Source: Leptospiraceae bacterium
GTDB lineage: Bacteria; Spirochaetota; Leptospiria; Turneriellales; Turneriellaceae
Assembly (NCBI GenBank): GCA_016788945.1
Contig: JAEUSA010000276.1
Location: 1-19,326 of the forward strand
Direction of reading: 5' to 3'
Length of the DNA: 19,326 nt
Positions 1-9,005 of the stretch are shown here, piece by piece. Numbering within the stretch: the first letter of the stretch is position 1; the number at the start of each line of letters is the position of its first letter. The position numbers and the translations under genes were made by a program. The notes beneath the pieces were generated by a model. It was given only the letters and a program-made list of their open reading frames with translations. It was not told the origin of the DNA and ran no database searches.

Positions 1-362
1 TCATGATCGGCGTGTTCCAAACGATCTCGATGATACCCGGCGTTTCACGGGCGGCGGCGACGATCGGCGGCGGCCTCGTTATGGGCCTCAATCGCATTCG
101 CGCTGTCGAGTTTTCGTTTCTGTTAGCGGTGCCGACAATGGTAGTCGCCACGGGCTATGACCTCTATAAACAGCGCGCGACGCTCAATGCCGCGCACCTC
201 GATCTGCTGTCGATCGGCGCGGTGATCGCGTTCGCCACAGCCCTCTTGGCGGTGCGCTTCTTTGTGGGCTTTGTGTCGAAGCGCGGTTTTATGTTGTTCG
301 GTGTTTATCGTATTGTGATCGGAATTATTTTCCTCGCAGTGTTTTGGGGAAGAGGATTTTAG
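1..362 (+). CDS. uppP: Undecaprenyl-diphosphatase UppP (BacA family), C-terminal part
   Basis: This is the 3' end of an integral-membrane phosphatase that converts undecaprenyl diphosphate to the monophosphate, recycling the lipid carrier for peptidoglycan and other envelope polymers. The reading frame is open to the left edge, so the gene starts outside the window; the ATG at position 3 is internal. The visible residues contain the family motif PGVSRAAATIGGG (usual form PGxSRSxxT, so the second Ser is Ala here). Hydrophobic segments follow (FSFLLAVPTMVVATGY, LLSIGAVIAFATALLAVRFFVGF, VYRIVIGIIFLAVFW), matching the last helices of the family. It ends at a TAG and converges with the leftward lamin-tail gene with only 7 bp between stops; no terminator hairpin is visible there. 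The family call is firm. Full length and N-terminal catalytic glutamates cannot be checked. Confidence 0.93.
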   Translation, partial: MIGVFQTISMIPGVSRAAATIGGGLVMGLNRIRAVEFSFLLAVPTMVVATGYDLYKQRATLNAAHLDLLSIGAVIAFATALLAVRFFVGFVSKRGFMLFGVYRIVIGIIFLAVFWGRGF

Positions 363-369
363 GGATTGC

Positions 370-3300
370 TTAAGGGCAGGCTGCGCTGGCGCTCGTGTTG
401 GGCGCAGCCGGTGATGCGACCGCTGTGAAGTCAGTTGCGTTCTGATCAGTATCAGAAGTTTTGCAGGCCCCATTGCGTCGAATCGCACCATTTACCGGCA
501 GGTTTGGGGCCAATGAAGCGTTTTCTGAGTCGGTGACCGTACCGAAAGAAACAAAATCAATGATGTTGCTTCCAGTCGGAGAAATTGGCGCAGTACCTCC
601 AAACGTTAGCGCAACGCAATGACTATTTGCCATTGCCGTAAGCGTGGTCAGATCTCCTGAGATAGTATTACTCGCCCTCGATATCAAAAGGTATTTTCTC
701 GAAACGATAGAGGTAATCGCACCAAAAGTGACATTTGACTGAGTCCATCCACCCGCGAGGGCGCAACTCCCGTCGCGTAACCATCTATAACTGGATAAAT
801 TAATATCTTGGGCCGTGGGATTGAATATTTCGATATAATCATTGTTTGTGTTACCACCGAAGTTATCTCCGACCTCCGTAATCAGGAGTCCTGCTACAGG
901 TTTAAAAGTCACCGTACTAGTTGTGTTGGTACCATTGGGTGTCGTCACCTGAACATCCCACCCGGTTGACCCGTTGGTCCGAATCCCCGCGGGCAATGTC
1001 GCAGTGATCTGCGTTGCGCTGTCAACGGTGCACGAAGAAGCGGTCGTAGTCGCCGGGTCATTCAACTTCACAGCCGAAGGACAACTCGCCCCGGTAAAAT
1101 TTGTACCCGTAATCGTCAGCGTCGACGTACCCGTATTGTACGGCGTCGTGCCATTGTTGGGGCTCGTGCTCGCGACAACCACGTTGGTCACCGTCGGAGT
1201 GAGCGCGGTATTTACCGTGGTAAAGTTGAACGAAGTCACCGCCGGGCCGATGCTGTTGGCCTGCGAAATAAATGCCGACAGCGTTACGGTAACCGTTTCG
1301 CCGGCATTCGAAAAATCCGCAGGCGGGTTGATGGTGCACGTATCGTTCGCCACCGTCGTCATCGACCAGGCACAGGTTAACCCGGCCTGACTGCCCGAGA
1401 TCGTGCCACTGACGGTAACCGAGCCAACGGTATTATTCATAGTTTCGCTGAAAGTGAAGACCACATTGGCATTGATCGCCACACCGGTTGCCGACGACGC
1501 AGGGTTTGATGTGTAGGTCGGCGTACCGTTCAGAACACCCGGCGTCGCCGTGCGCACGACAAAGTCAGCGCCGTTGGTATTCGTGTCTGTCCCGTTGGGC
1601 ATGCGCGAGATCGCACCGTTTGCACCCGTATCGGGCGCAAACGATGCATTTTCTGCCGTTGCCCCGCCCGTGATCGAGACAAAATCGATCACGTTGGTGT
1701 TATTCACTGCGGTCACGGCCGTATTGTTTGAGGTGAGAATGATGCAATAGCCCGAAGCAATATTGCCCAACGTCGCTGAATTTACATTCGACAGCGAATG
1801 CCCGGAATTCGCCAGCACATAATAACCACCTGCCGGCACACTGCCTGACAGGGTGAGTACCTCGGTGATACCGTTACCCAAATTACAACCCGAATCGCGT
1901 TGCAGATACAATCCGGTCAGGCTGATGGCTGAACCAGTAGGATTGTAAATTTCGACGAAATCATTGCTCGCAGAGGAGACTCCCACCTCATTGATCTTGA
2001 GGTTCGGCAATGCCGCAGCGCCGGTAAACGTGGCACTGTTCGTCAGCAGAGCGCCGCCGCCCGCTGCAAGGGTGACTCCCGTTACATAGACGCGATACGA
2101 CGTCGAAACTGTCTGCGCACTCGTTGTCAGTGTTACGGTACTGCCCGAAAGCGACGGCGCGCTGACCGTCAAAGCCGGCGAACTGCAGTCAGCAGCCGAG
2201 GCCAGCGCAATGCAATAGTTACCCGCGGTCTGTGCCTGTACGGTATTCGGTGCCCCGTTGAATGTGATCTGCAGCGCGGTGCCGCTGCCGGTTGAGGCGG
2301 AGATCACATTCAGGCTGCCAGTCGCACCGCGCGGCGAGCATGGCACCGTGACTTCGTTGGCAAAATCTGCACCGTTGCCATTCGTATCCGTCGCATTGGG
2401 ATTTCGTGAAATACACTGATTATTGCCGCCACCGAGGTCGGTGGCCACGGCTGCACCTTCATGAGCATTCGTCGCATTGCCCATGCCGACGAAATCAATA
2501 ACCTCGTCGTCGGTCGCCGTCGCAGGCCCGGCCCCTGACAGCACCAGCGCAATACAATCCGCATCGTCGATCGAAACCGACGAGCTGGCAGTGAAATCTG
2601 CAGCAGGGCAGGCGCCACCAGCTGTATACGTGCTGCCCGTTGCCAGTGCGTAACCATTGCCGGCAATCGTGCCCGAAAGATTGATCGTGCTCGTGTAGTT
2701 GCCCGCGCCGATCGTGCAGGCGGTGCCCGAGGTGCCCGAATCGCGGTAAACCGTCATACCGGTAAGACTGACCGTCTGCGCATTCGGGTTATGAATTTCA
2801 ATGTAGTCGTTCGCCGACGTACCGCCGCAGTTCGAACCGATTTCGTTGATCATCAGATTCTGCTGGTACCACTGCGCAGTCGCCGTGTATGTCGTTCCGC
2901 TGTAGGTATACGAAATCGTAACCGTGTCACCTGACACTACGTGCAGCTGATTGCCCGCGCTGGCTCCGGTCGTAAAATTCAGATGCGTGCCTGTCGCCGC
3001 TGAGGTAAAAATACCCGTATTGTTGCCGGTCTCCGTGAGTGTAAGGTTGATTCCCGTTGCGTCGGATGTAGAACGTGCGGTGACAATGATTGTCTGCAAT
3101 GAACCGGCATTGGTATTCGCCGCGACATTGACGCCGGTCAATTTGGCAATCCCGTTCGGATGCGTGGCGGATGCCGTAAAGTAGAGGCTGCGGTTCAGCG
3201 CCACCGACGGCACGGGAATTGAAGTCGCCCCGCCGGGTGTTCCGAATGTCTTCTGGTTGAATTGCGAATCGATATCGGTATTTTGCGCCACAGAATTTAC

Positions 3301-4944
3301 ATTGGCCTGCCAGCTACCGAGCGAAGTGCCCGCAGTCACCGGCTGCTTACGTTCCATACTGCGACGGATTTTGTTCGTGCTGTCATTCATGCCAAGCACG
3401 TTGCCCGAATTATCGAATGCGGTTGCATTATCGCCTGCCGTGTCGATAATATCACCCGTTAGCGCAGCTTCGCCGGGGTAAGTACTCGCTGCGGCCTTAC
3501 CGTTTGTCAGCTTGCACTCGCGCGAACTGTTGGTTATGCTCAGGCTGCCCGTAAAAAATGTTGCATTGGGAAATGCTCCCGTGGATTTACTGGCGACGGT
3601 GAAAAAGCCGCTCGCCGGTATTACCGCCCCGGAAGGCATCTGGAAATATGAACTGACCGTCGTGCCGCCGTCGGTCGTGCACGCAAAACGCCAACCGCTA
3701 ATATTGATCGGCGAGGCTGTCGTATTATAGAGTTCGAGAAATTCATCGTTTGAATCAGACGTCGATGAATTTGAATAAGAGCCCGCCCAATTGATCTCGT
3801 TGATCACCACCGCACCCGCGCTCGAGACATCCCCAGTGTTACTGGCGACGACGGAAACTGCGCCGATGCGATCGAGGTAGGCACCGACGATCTCCGCGAC
3901 GTATTTTCCGCGCAGCTCGATGAGCACACTGTCATCTGACGAATTCGCTTGCGAGCGCAATGCGCCGGTATAGATGAAGGTTTTTGCCGATGACAAACCA
4001 CGGTCGATCACAAAGAAGTTGGCGCCAACACGCACATTGCTGTTGATATATTGCGCAGGGTTGCTGAGCGTGTATGCCTTAGAACTGGTGTCAAACAGCG
4101 CCTGACTCGAAAAATATTTCTTCAGCGGAATTCCCTTTGCCGACTCGAGGCGCAGTAAGGTCTGCGGCACGTCGAGATCGGTTTTGCTCGAGTTCGTGGT
4201 CAAGAATGCAGTAGAGTAGAAATCAACCCTACTGATTGCTTCTGAAAGTTCTGTGCCCAAGACATCGAGGGGTTTTTCTTGCGGACCCCAGTACGCGCCT
4301 ATCACTTGATCGAGTGCGGTGAATTTTGTGGTGAAGTCGGTTTTTGCCTTACCGTTGCCGAACAGCAGCTGGGAAAACATGTTAGACTCGCGCAAGAAAT
4401 CACGCGCGAGACCAAACTGCGGGCTGCCGATTTTGAGCGCAATATTCGGCGTCTTGCGCATCAGAGTATCATCGGGTGGTGCAGTGGAAATGTAAATGTA
4501 GCGTTCATCGGCAAGACAGTAGTTATGCCGCATATAGGCACTGCCGCCATTGCCATAGAGCAGCTGGCTCTGGTTGGTGTCGAGCGGAGCACTCACAACA
4601 ATGAAAGAACCGCTTGATTGCAGGGTGAGCGAACCGGCATCGTTGTCCTTCACGTCTGCGTCAAAGGCAACCTTCACCTGCACACCGGCGCGTGCGCGAT
4701 TCACCAGTGCATTGGTAACCTCTGATAATGTCAGTGCAGAAAATGCACAATTGAGGCTGACCTTGGCGCCGCCGATGACATCGAGCAGCGCGTCTTTAGC
4801 CCCGCCATCGTTCTGCGCACTGAAGTCGCTGGTGTAGATATTAAATTCTTCGATCGACTTCTTTGTATTGCCAAACGGGTTTGACCGGCAGGACAACGCA
4901 ACAGCCAGCGATGTGACAATAATGATCCACGAGGGCCGCGCCAC
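370..4944 (-). CDS. Predicted surface lipoprotein: degenerate PLD-like head plus four lamin-tail domains and Ig-like domains
   Basis: The product is a large (1524 aa) predicted exported protein. A hydrophobic N-terminus (residues 6-18) ends in ALSC, a plausible spirochaete-type lipobox with Cys19 as lipid-modified residue. Residues about 30-370 look like a phospholipase-D-like module, but both HKD motifs are degraded. The first reads H140-N-Y-C-L-A-D (Lys replaced by Tyr); the second, G-A-N-F-F-V-I-D, lacks His and Lys. Four lamin-tail-like domains begin near residues 380 (VINEIN), 699 (MINEIG), 984 (KINEVG) and 1354 (LITEVG). Each has an (E/Y)(F/I)xE(L/I)xNP-like strand, and the last three close with a Dxx(G)N(G/A)xDF-type segment. 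A region with an ETGxNTGIF motif lies between the first two. A Big_5-like and then an IPT/TIG-like domain (TLTITGTNFTG) precede the last. Composition is Ser/Thr/Asn/Gly-rich with scattered Cys that may form disulfides. The start is GTG with no clear ribosome binding site, so it is uncertain. Function unknown; surface adhesion or scaffolding is inference. Confidence 0.85.
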   Translation of the reverse strand: MARPSWIIIVTSLAVALSCRSNPFGNTKKSIEEFNIYTSDFSAQNDGGAKDALLDVIGGAKVSLNCAFSALTLSEVTNALVNRARAGVQVKVAFDADVKDNDAGSLTLQSSGSFIVVSAPLDTNQSQLLYGNGGSAYMRHNYCLADERYIYISTAPPDDTLMRKTPNIALKIGSPQFGLARDFLRESNMFSQLLFGNGKAKTDFTTKFTALDQVIGAYWGPQEKPLDVLGTELSEAISRVDFYSTAFLTTNSSKTDLDVPQTLLRLESAKGIPLKKYFSSQALFDTSSKAYTLSNPAQYINSNVRVGANFFVIDRGLSSAKTFIYTGALRSQANSSDDSVLIELRGKYVAEIVGAYLDRIGAVSVVASNTGDVSSAGAVVINEINWAGSYSNSSTSDSNDEFLELYNTTASPINISGWRFACTTDGGTTVSSYFQMPSGAVIPASGFFTVASKSTGAFPNATFFTGSLSITNSSRECKLTNGKAAASTYPGEAALTGDIIDTAGDNATAFDNSGNVLGMNDSTNKIRRSMERKQPVTAGTSLGSWQANVNSVAQNTDIDSQFNQKTFGTPGGATSIPVPSVALNRSLYFTASATHPNGIAKLTGVNVAANTNAGSLQTIIVTARSTSDATGINLTLTETGNNTGIFTSAATGTHLNFTTGASAGNQLHVVSGDTVTISYTYSGTTYTATAQWYQQNLMINEIGSNCGGTSANDYIEIHNPNAQTVSLTGMTVYRDSGTSGTACTIGAGNYTSTINLSGTIAGNGYALATGSTYTAGGACPAADFTASSSVSIDDADCIALVLSGAGPATATDDEVIDFVGMGNATNAHEGAAVATDLGGGNNQCISRNPNATDTNGNGADFANEVTVPCSPRGATGSLNVISASTGSGTALQITFNGAPNTVQAQTAGNYCIALASAADCSSPALTVSAPSLSGSTVTLTTSAQTVSTSYRVYVTGVTLAAGGGALLTNSATFTGAAALPNLKINEVGVSSASNDFVEIYNPTGSAISLTGLYLQRDSGCNLGNGITEVLTLSGSVPAGGYYVLANSGHSLSNVNSATLGNIASGYCIILTSNNTAVTAVNNTNVIDFVSITGGATAENASFAPDTGANGAISRMPNGTDTNTNGADFVVRTATPGVLNGTPTYTSNPASSATGVAINANVVFTFSETMNNTVGSVTVSGTISGSQAGLTCAWSMTTVANDTCTINPPADFSNAGETVTVTLSAFISQANSIGPAVTSFNFTTVNTALTPTVTNVVVASTSPNNGTTPYNTGTSTLTITGTNFTGASCPSAVKLNDPATTTASSCTVDSATQITATLPAGIRTNGSTGWDVQVTTPNGTNTTSTVTFKPVAGLLITEVGDNFGGNTNNDYIEIFNPTAQDINLSSYRWLRDGSCALAGGWTQSNVTFGAITSIVSRKYLLISRASNTISGDLTTLTAMANSHCVALTFGGTAPISPTGSNIIDFVSFGTVTDSENASLAPNLPVNGAIRRNGACKTSDTDQNATDFTAVASPAAPNTSASAACP

Positions 4945-5024
4945 AACCCAGCAGACCCATCGCAGTCAGAGACGCAAGGTTTTTTCCTAAAACGGCGATC
5001 ACGCGCCTTTCGGCGATTCTAAAA

Positions 5025-6248
5025 TCAAGTAGCGGAAAATGCGATCATATAGAACATCTGGCCTAAGCCGACAATGGCACCTAAAACTGCTCCCATGACG
5101 ATCAAAATCCACTCGTCTTCCTGAAATGCCGACCGCAGTAGTGACTCAAAGTCTTCGCCCGGCAGATCTTTCATTCGGTTAAAGATCGTCGCCTTCACAT
5201 TCATTGAACGATTTATGAGTTTTTCCATCGTTTCAGAGGCCTGTGACAAGCGTACAGATAATTCATTGGCGACTTCTTTGCGACTCTCGTCACTTGCCTT
5301 TTCAAAGGCTTCGACCGCGTCTGCGCTGGCGCCATCCGCTTTGAGTTCCTGAACAATATCGTCGTTCATGGTTTCTACGACGGTGCGGCTAATGCGACGG
5401 TACAGCACCTCATCGAGTATGTTTTTACCATTGAGCACGTGGTCGGCGAACATCGTCGAAAATTTGTCCGAGACCTCTTGTTGCCGACGGTGAAATAGCC
5501 CTTGGTATTTGAAGAAAAGATACCGTTTTTCCACCATCGGGCGAAATATCATAATCAGTGCGAGCCAGTTTGTCACGTAGCCCACAATAATCCCCTGCAC
5601 TGGAAGAGTCCAAGCACCGGGATACAACCACCAGATCAACATCTGCGCCAGACCGAACAATGTACCAAAATACCAGCCGGAGGCACCAATGAATTTAAAC
5701 TCTTTGTGACCGATCTCCTGAAACAAGTCGACTAACAGGTGAGTTCGATCGCCGGTTAAATTGCGGAGCACCATGTTCTTAAAACTAAAAACTTTACCGA
5801 CATCTTCTTTGAGATGGCCGGTGATTTCAGTGAGTCGCTGCTCTGATTCTGCCAGCGCCTTAGCCACGATTTTCTGTTCGTTCGCAGCTACTTTTGCTTT
5901 CAGTTCTGCCGGCACCGCTTCGAGCACCCGGTGCATCATGCCGGGAATATTTTCTTTGAGTAGCGGTTTATACGATTCAGCGAGTTTATCAGCGGGAATC
6001 TTTTCAAAAAAATCTTCGACCTTAATGAGTTTTTCACTCAGAATATTGACAACCTTAAGGGCAAGTCCGGTTGCTTTCCGCGGTACAATACCCTGCCAAC
6101 CGAGGTAGGGCTCGAACAATCCGCGGAACTTCAGCGGAAAAAACATCATTTTCAAAGCGACTACGTTAGTCAGCCAGCCAATGAATCCATAGGTTACGGG
6201 CATAAATAAAACGCCCAAGAGCTCCGCATTCTTGCTCAACCATTCCAT
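5025..6248 (-). CDS. DUF445 family membrane protein
   Basis: This is a 407-aa membrane protein of the DUF445 family, whose biochemical role is not established. The hallmark segment appears twice: near the N-terminus (GFIGWLTNVVALKMMFFP, about residues 21-38) and mid-protein (GIIVGYVTNWLALIMIFRP). Each is followed by a cytosolic-looking stretch with a GxxxRRQ or GIVPRK type sequence. Long charged, helical regions (about residues 70-170 and 250-370) separate the membrane segments. A final hydrophobic helix (WILIVMGAVLGAIVGLGQMFYMIAF) ends the protein, as in other members. The start ATG at 6248 places the first helix close to the N-terminus, as expected. It lies 80 bp upstream of the lamin-tail gene on the same strand, so co-transcription is possible but not shown. 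The family call is confident; function is not. Confidence 0.88.
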   Translation of the reverse strand: MEWLSKNAELLGVLFMPVTYGFIGWLTNVVALKMMFFPLKFRGLFEPYLGWQGIVPRKATGLALKVVNILSEKLIKVEDFFEKIPADKLAESYKPLLKENIPGMMHRVLEAVPAELKAKVAANEQKIVAKALAESEQRLTEITGHLKEDVGKVFSFKNMVLRNLTGDRTHLLVDLFQEIGHKEFKFIGASGWYFGTLFGLAQMLIWWLYPGAWTLPVQGIIVGYVTNWLALIMIFRPMVEKRYLFFKYQGLFHRRQQEVSDKFSTMFADHVLNGKNILDEVLYRRISRTVVETMNDDIVQELKADGASADAVEAFEKASDESRKEVANELSVRLSQASETMEKLINRSMNVKATIFNRMKDLPGEDFESLLRSAFQEDEWILIVMGAVLGAIVGLGQMFYMIAFSAT

Positions 6249-6354
6249 GGGATAATTCTCTGAAATGCTGACAGGACGAAAAGTGAATCTTTGTTCACAA
6301 AATTTTCCGAAGATCGTGAGAAAAAATCTTTGTTTCGTGGTATTTATAATATAT

Positions 6355-6942
6355 ATGCAAGATATTCTGTCTTCACAATACCATCACAGTTCCGTATCCA
6401 TTCGGATCACTTCACATAACCGGATGAAAAAGGCTCTGAGTCTTCTCCGGCGACATGACATTCTTCTTTCTGAGTCAGAAATTTATCGCCGATTATTAAA
6501 TATCTATCTACGATTTTGGCGAGGTCGGGCAGGCAAATCTGCTACTGCCCGTCGATACAACACCAAAGGCGTTGGCTTTGTGATACGACCATGGTACGTA
6601 AATCGGGTTTTATATTCTGTCGCGTGGCAGCGGTCAATGCATTCAGGCGAATCGGTTTCGCGGATGCTCGACTTTGCAATTAGACGCTATTTACCTCGGC
6701 TCGTGAAAGGCCTGATTAGTACCATTCCCAATTCGGTGGCCGACTCGGACTATGAAGAATTATTTGGCCAATTACATTTTGGCAAACGAAACCGAAATCC
6801 ATTTGATTTTTTTATTAACTACTCATGCCGAACGGAGACAAATCAATCGGCAAGATTAAGGTATGTTCAGGAAACTACTTTAGTCCCGAAATACACCCAT
6901 TTCATAGGCCACAACACCACCCCTGCACCACCAAACCACTGA
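6355..6942 (+). CDS. Small DUF1564-like hypothetical protein with possible ribbon-helix-helix start
   Basis: The protein has 195 aa if started at the ATG at 6355; the frame is open from 6265. Residues 14-50 have a strand-like segment (SVSIRIT) followed by two helix-like segments (RMKKALSLLRRH, SESEIYRRLLNIYLRF), reminiscent of a ribbon-helix-helix DNA-binding fold. Residues 58-120 (basic RGRAGKSATARRY, then GVGFVIRPW, then SGESVSRMLDFAIRRYLP) resemble from memory the DUF1564 family seen as multiple paralogues in Leptospira. The match is by pattern only. The last 50 residues are polar with no recognised domain. Codons here are visibly more AT-rich than in neighbouring genes, which could mean recent acquisition. 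No clear ribosome binding site precedes 6355. The alternative ATG at 6424 would cut off the predicted strand. It is flanked by divergent DUF445 (106 bp) and convergent with the FecR gene (17 bp between stops). Confidence 0.55.
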   Translation: MQDILSSQYHHSSVSIRITSHNRMKKALSLLRRHDILLSESEIYRRLLNIYLRFWRGRAGKSATARRYNTKGVGFVIRPWYVNRVLYSVAWQRSMHSGESVSRMLDFAIRRYLPRLVKGLISTIPNSVADSDYEELFGQLHFGKRNRNPFDFFINYSCRTETNQSARLRYVQETTLVPKYTHFIGHNTTPAPPNH

Positions 6943-6959
6943 CGCGCTCAAGAAAAATC

Positions 6960-9005
6960 TCACTCTTCAACGATCGGAACGACTTCGGGTGCCGGAGGTG
7001 TGGGACCAAACGAAATACTAACGTTGCTGCGTACGGGCTCGCTTTTCTGCACAACGCCCCCTGATCGGTCGACCTGCTGCGCGCGCACCTCCACAACGGC
7101 ATTTCCTTCATGCAGTTTCCGTACATCCGCAAAAGTAAGGTTTGCACCTTTTGTCACACGCGAGTCAACCAGCACCAGGTTGCCGCGGCGTTTTTGGTAA
7201 ATTTTCACCTCGTATGAATTGGCTCCCGTTACGGGCTCCCATTTGAGATTAAGACCTGATGTCCGTGATATATCCACTTTTTGGTCGTCACGGGGATAAA
7301 TATCAGATACTGGTGGTAACCGCTTTTCTACAATGACGTTTATGGTTGATGTTTCCGCTCGTGGAATATTGTTTTCTAATGCGAGAACTTTCAGATAGTA
7401 TTTCCGCGGCGTCAAACCAGTGAAGCGAAACTCTGTTGCATCAACGTTGATTTTTTTTATGACATTCTTAAAGCTTGCATCTTCTGCTATGACGATTTGA
7501 TATAATGCAACATCAGAACTTCCCCGCCAACTTAATGCCAGTGAAGTGGTTTTTTCGCCCAAAGGCAGATAAAGAGTAGTGCCGTTCTCCGGAGCAAGCA
7601 AATCAACCTTAATTTTGTCGCGCACTTCAAATGCCTGCGCAACCTTTTCATTTCCAGAGCTGAGCCTAAGCTCATATTTACCACCCGTTAGATTTACGGG
7701 CAAAGCAAAAACGCCAGCCTTTGTTTCCCCAGTTTGAATAATTTTACCATCCGGCCGGTTCACAATTTCGAAACGATAGATTCCAGATCCTTCATAACTA
7801 ATGAATGCTTTACCCGACTCTACCTGAGCCAGTGAAAATGAAGGCGCCGCGACGCTGAGAAATGCAACCGGAACTGCCTTTTCTGCACGGCTCAGAACAA
7901 CGCTCCCAACATAGGGTGCCAATTGTGATTCAATGCTGGCCGTGTCATTTGCCGGAGTCAGCCGAAAATGATAGCGACCCGATTTAGGCAGAGCAAGATC
8001 CACAAAACTTCTCGCCACGGTCTGGGCGAACACCGGGTTCAAGAATTGTGGATTATCGGCAATCTCAACTTTCGTAGAAGTGACAGCACGCGGCGTACGA
8101 AATTCTATTCTTAAGGACGGTTTATCGGTGAAATTGATCTCATTTTTTTCTGGGCGAATCAATTGATAACTACCCGCTTTTACAACTCGAATACGCCGCA
8201 TCGCCGACGAGGAGCCTTCATCACCGAGACATCGCACAAACCAGTCACCTGATGAAACCATAGGGCTTGCCGCGCCATTTGCCAATGGCACCCGCCGTAC
8301 GCCTGCGAAATCTGCATTTTGTGCAAGTTCAATACTTTTCGCCGAGCCCTGTGGTGCGCAAGCGAATGGAATGCGGGCATTATCGCTGTTTGTGAGAAAT
8401 TGGGTTTCATCGGCAGGTGATGTAAGTTGTAGCGCGACACGCATTTTTTTGCCAGCCGTGAGCACTTCATCTTTAACAACGGTTTCTTTTTTGCCCTCTT
8501 TATTTGTGACCTCGACTTTGCCCTCTTTAACTTCCACAGCTACCTGTGAACCCTGTGTACGAATGCTTGCTGATGCTTCAGTGACATTGATGGATTGTCC
8601 GTTTTTGGTCAGCACCGTGGTTTGTGAGTTTTGCGCCCCCGCCGTTTTGATTCCTCCGCCCGAGAGTTTGAGCGTCAGCCCTTCTTGTTCCAGATCCAGT
8701 TCAACCAGAGTATTCGCCTCGAGCTTAAGCTTGAGGCCAGTATTGAGCACCAATTCGGCATCAGAATAACTGCCGGTCATCACCGCATCGTGCGAATAGA
8801 GTGGAGTACCACTCTCCACATCTTCCCAGACCATCCGGTCTGAAAACTTGCGCATCGCAACTTCGCGTTTATAGAAGACTCTGCCAATTGCTTCGCCTTT
8901 GCCAGCGCTGCGCGCGCTCGTATGAAGGTACAAGAGTGCCGACAGCGCGGCTATACCGACCAATATTGCCGCGCAGAAAATGGCGTCATTTTTCGAGAAT
9001 TTCAT
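6960..9005 (-). CDS. FecR-domain protein with fibronectin/Ig-like repeats, membrane anchored
   Basis: This 681-aa protein has one N-terminal membrane segment (about residues 8-28) and a large predicted periplasmic part. Residues about 36-165 match a FecR-type domain: a GxPLYSxDAVMTG segment, then alternating strands (AELVLNTGLKLKLEANTLVEL), then SASIRT and VEVKEGKVEV. Two fibronectin type III-like repeats are visible near residues 463-555 (LALSWRGSSDVALYQIVIAED) and 563-665 (LNLKWEPVTGANSYEVKIYQ), with less clear Ig-like repeats before them. The protein ends in a Pro/Glu-rich tail (PTPPAPEVVPIVEE). The ATG at 9005 overlaps the end of the cyclase gene by 20 bp, indicating translational coupling. 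Classical FecR proteins relay signals to ECF sigma factors, but no sigma factor is visible here. A role as a periplasmic partner of the adjacent cyclase, or as a wall or carbohydrate binder, is inference. Confidence 0.82.
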   Translation of the reverse strand: MKFSKNDAIFCAAILVGIAALSALLYLHTSARSAGKGEAIGRVFYKREVAMRKFSDRMVWEDVESGTPLYSHDAVMTGSYSDAELVLNTGLKLKLEANTLVELDLEQEGLTLKLSGGGIKTAGAQNSQTTVLTKNGQSINVTEASASIRTQGSQVAVEVKEGKVEVTNKEGKKETVVKDEVLTAGKKMRVALQLTSPADETQFLTNSDNARIPFACAPQGSAKSIELAQNADFAGVRRVPLANGAASPMVSSGDWFVRCLGDEGSSSAMRRIRVVKAGSYQLIRPEKNEINFTDKPSLRIEFRTPRAVTSTKVEIADNPQFLNPVFAQTVARSFVDLALPKSGRYHFRLTPANDTASIESQLAPYVGSVVLSRAEKAVPVAFLSVAAPSFSLAQVESGKAFISYEGSGIYRFEIVNRPDGKIIQTGETKAGVFALPVNLTGGKYELRLSSGNEKVAQAFEVRDKIKVDLLAPENGTTLYLPLGEKTTSLALSWRGSSDVALYQIVIAEDASFKNVIKKINVDATEFRFTGLTPRKYYLKVLALENNIPRAETSTINVIVEKRLPPVSDIYPRDDQKVDISRTSGLNLKWEPVTGANSYEVKIYQKRRGNLVLVDSRVTKGANLTFADVRKLHEGNAVVEVRAQQVDRSGGVVQKSEPVRSNVSISFGPTPPAPEVVPIVEE

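Noticed and set aside
123..491. Leftward 122-codon frame over the end of uppP
   Set aside because: It is antisense to the clear UppP sequence and rich in His/Arg/Gln, as expected of a shadow frame.
974..1390. Rightward 138-codon frame inside the lamin-tail gene
   Set aside because: It is antisense to the repetitive Thr/Ser/Asn-rich coding sequence, has no domain, and is one of several such shadow frames on this strand.
4945..5024. Small hairpins (CGCC-GAAA-GGCG and GTTTT/AAAAC) as a riboswitch or terminator upstream of the lamin-tail gene
   Set aside because: Stems are only 4-5 bp, there is no match to a known riboswitch core and no proper terminator T-run.
6345..6350. TATAAT as promoter -10 for the DUF1564-like gene
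   Set aside because: It lies only 4 bases before the ATG at 6355 and no -35 is seen at 16-18 bases upstream; kept only as a remark.
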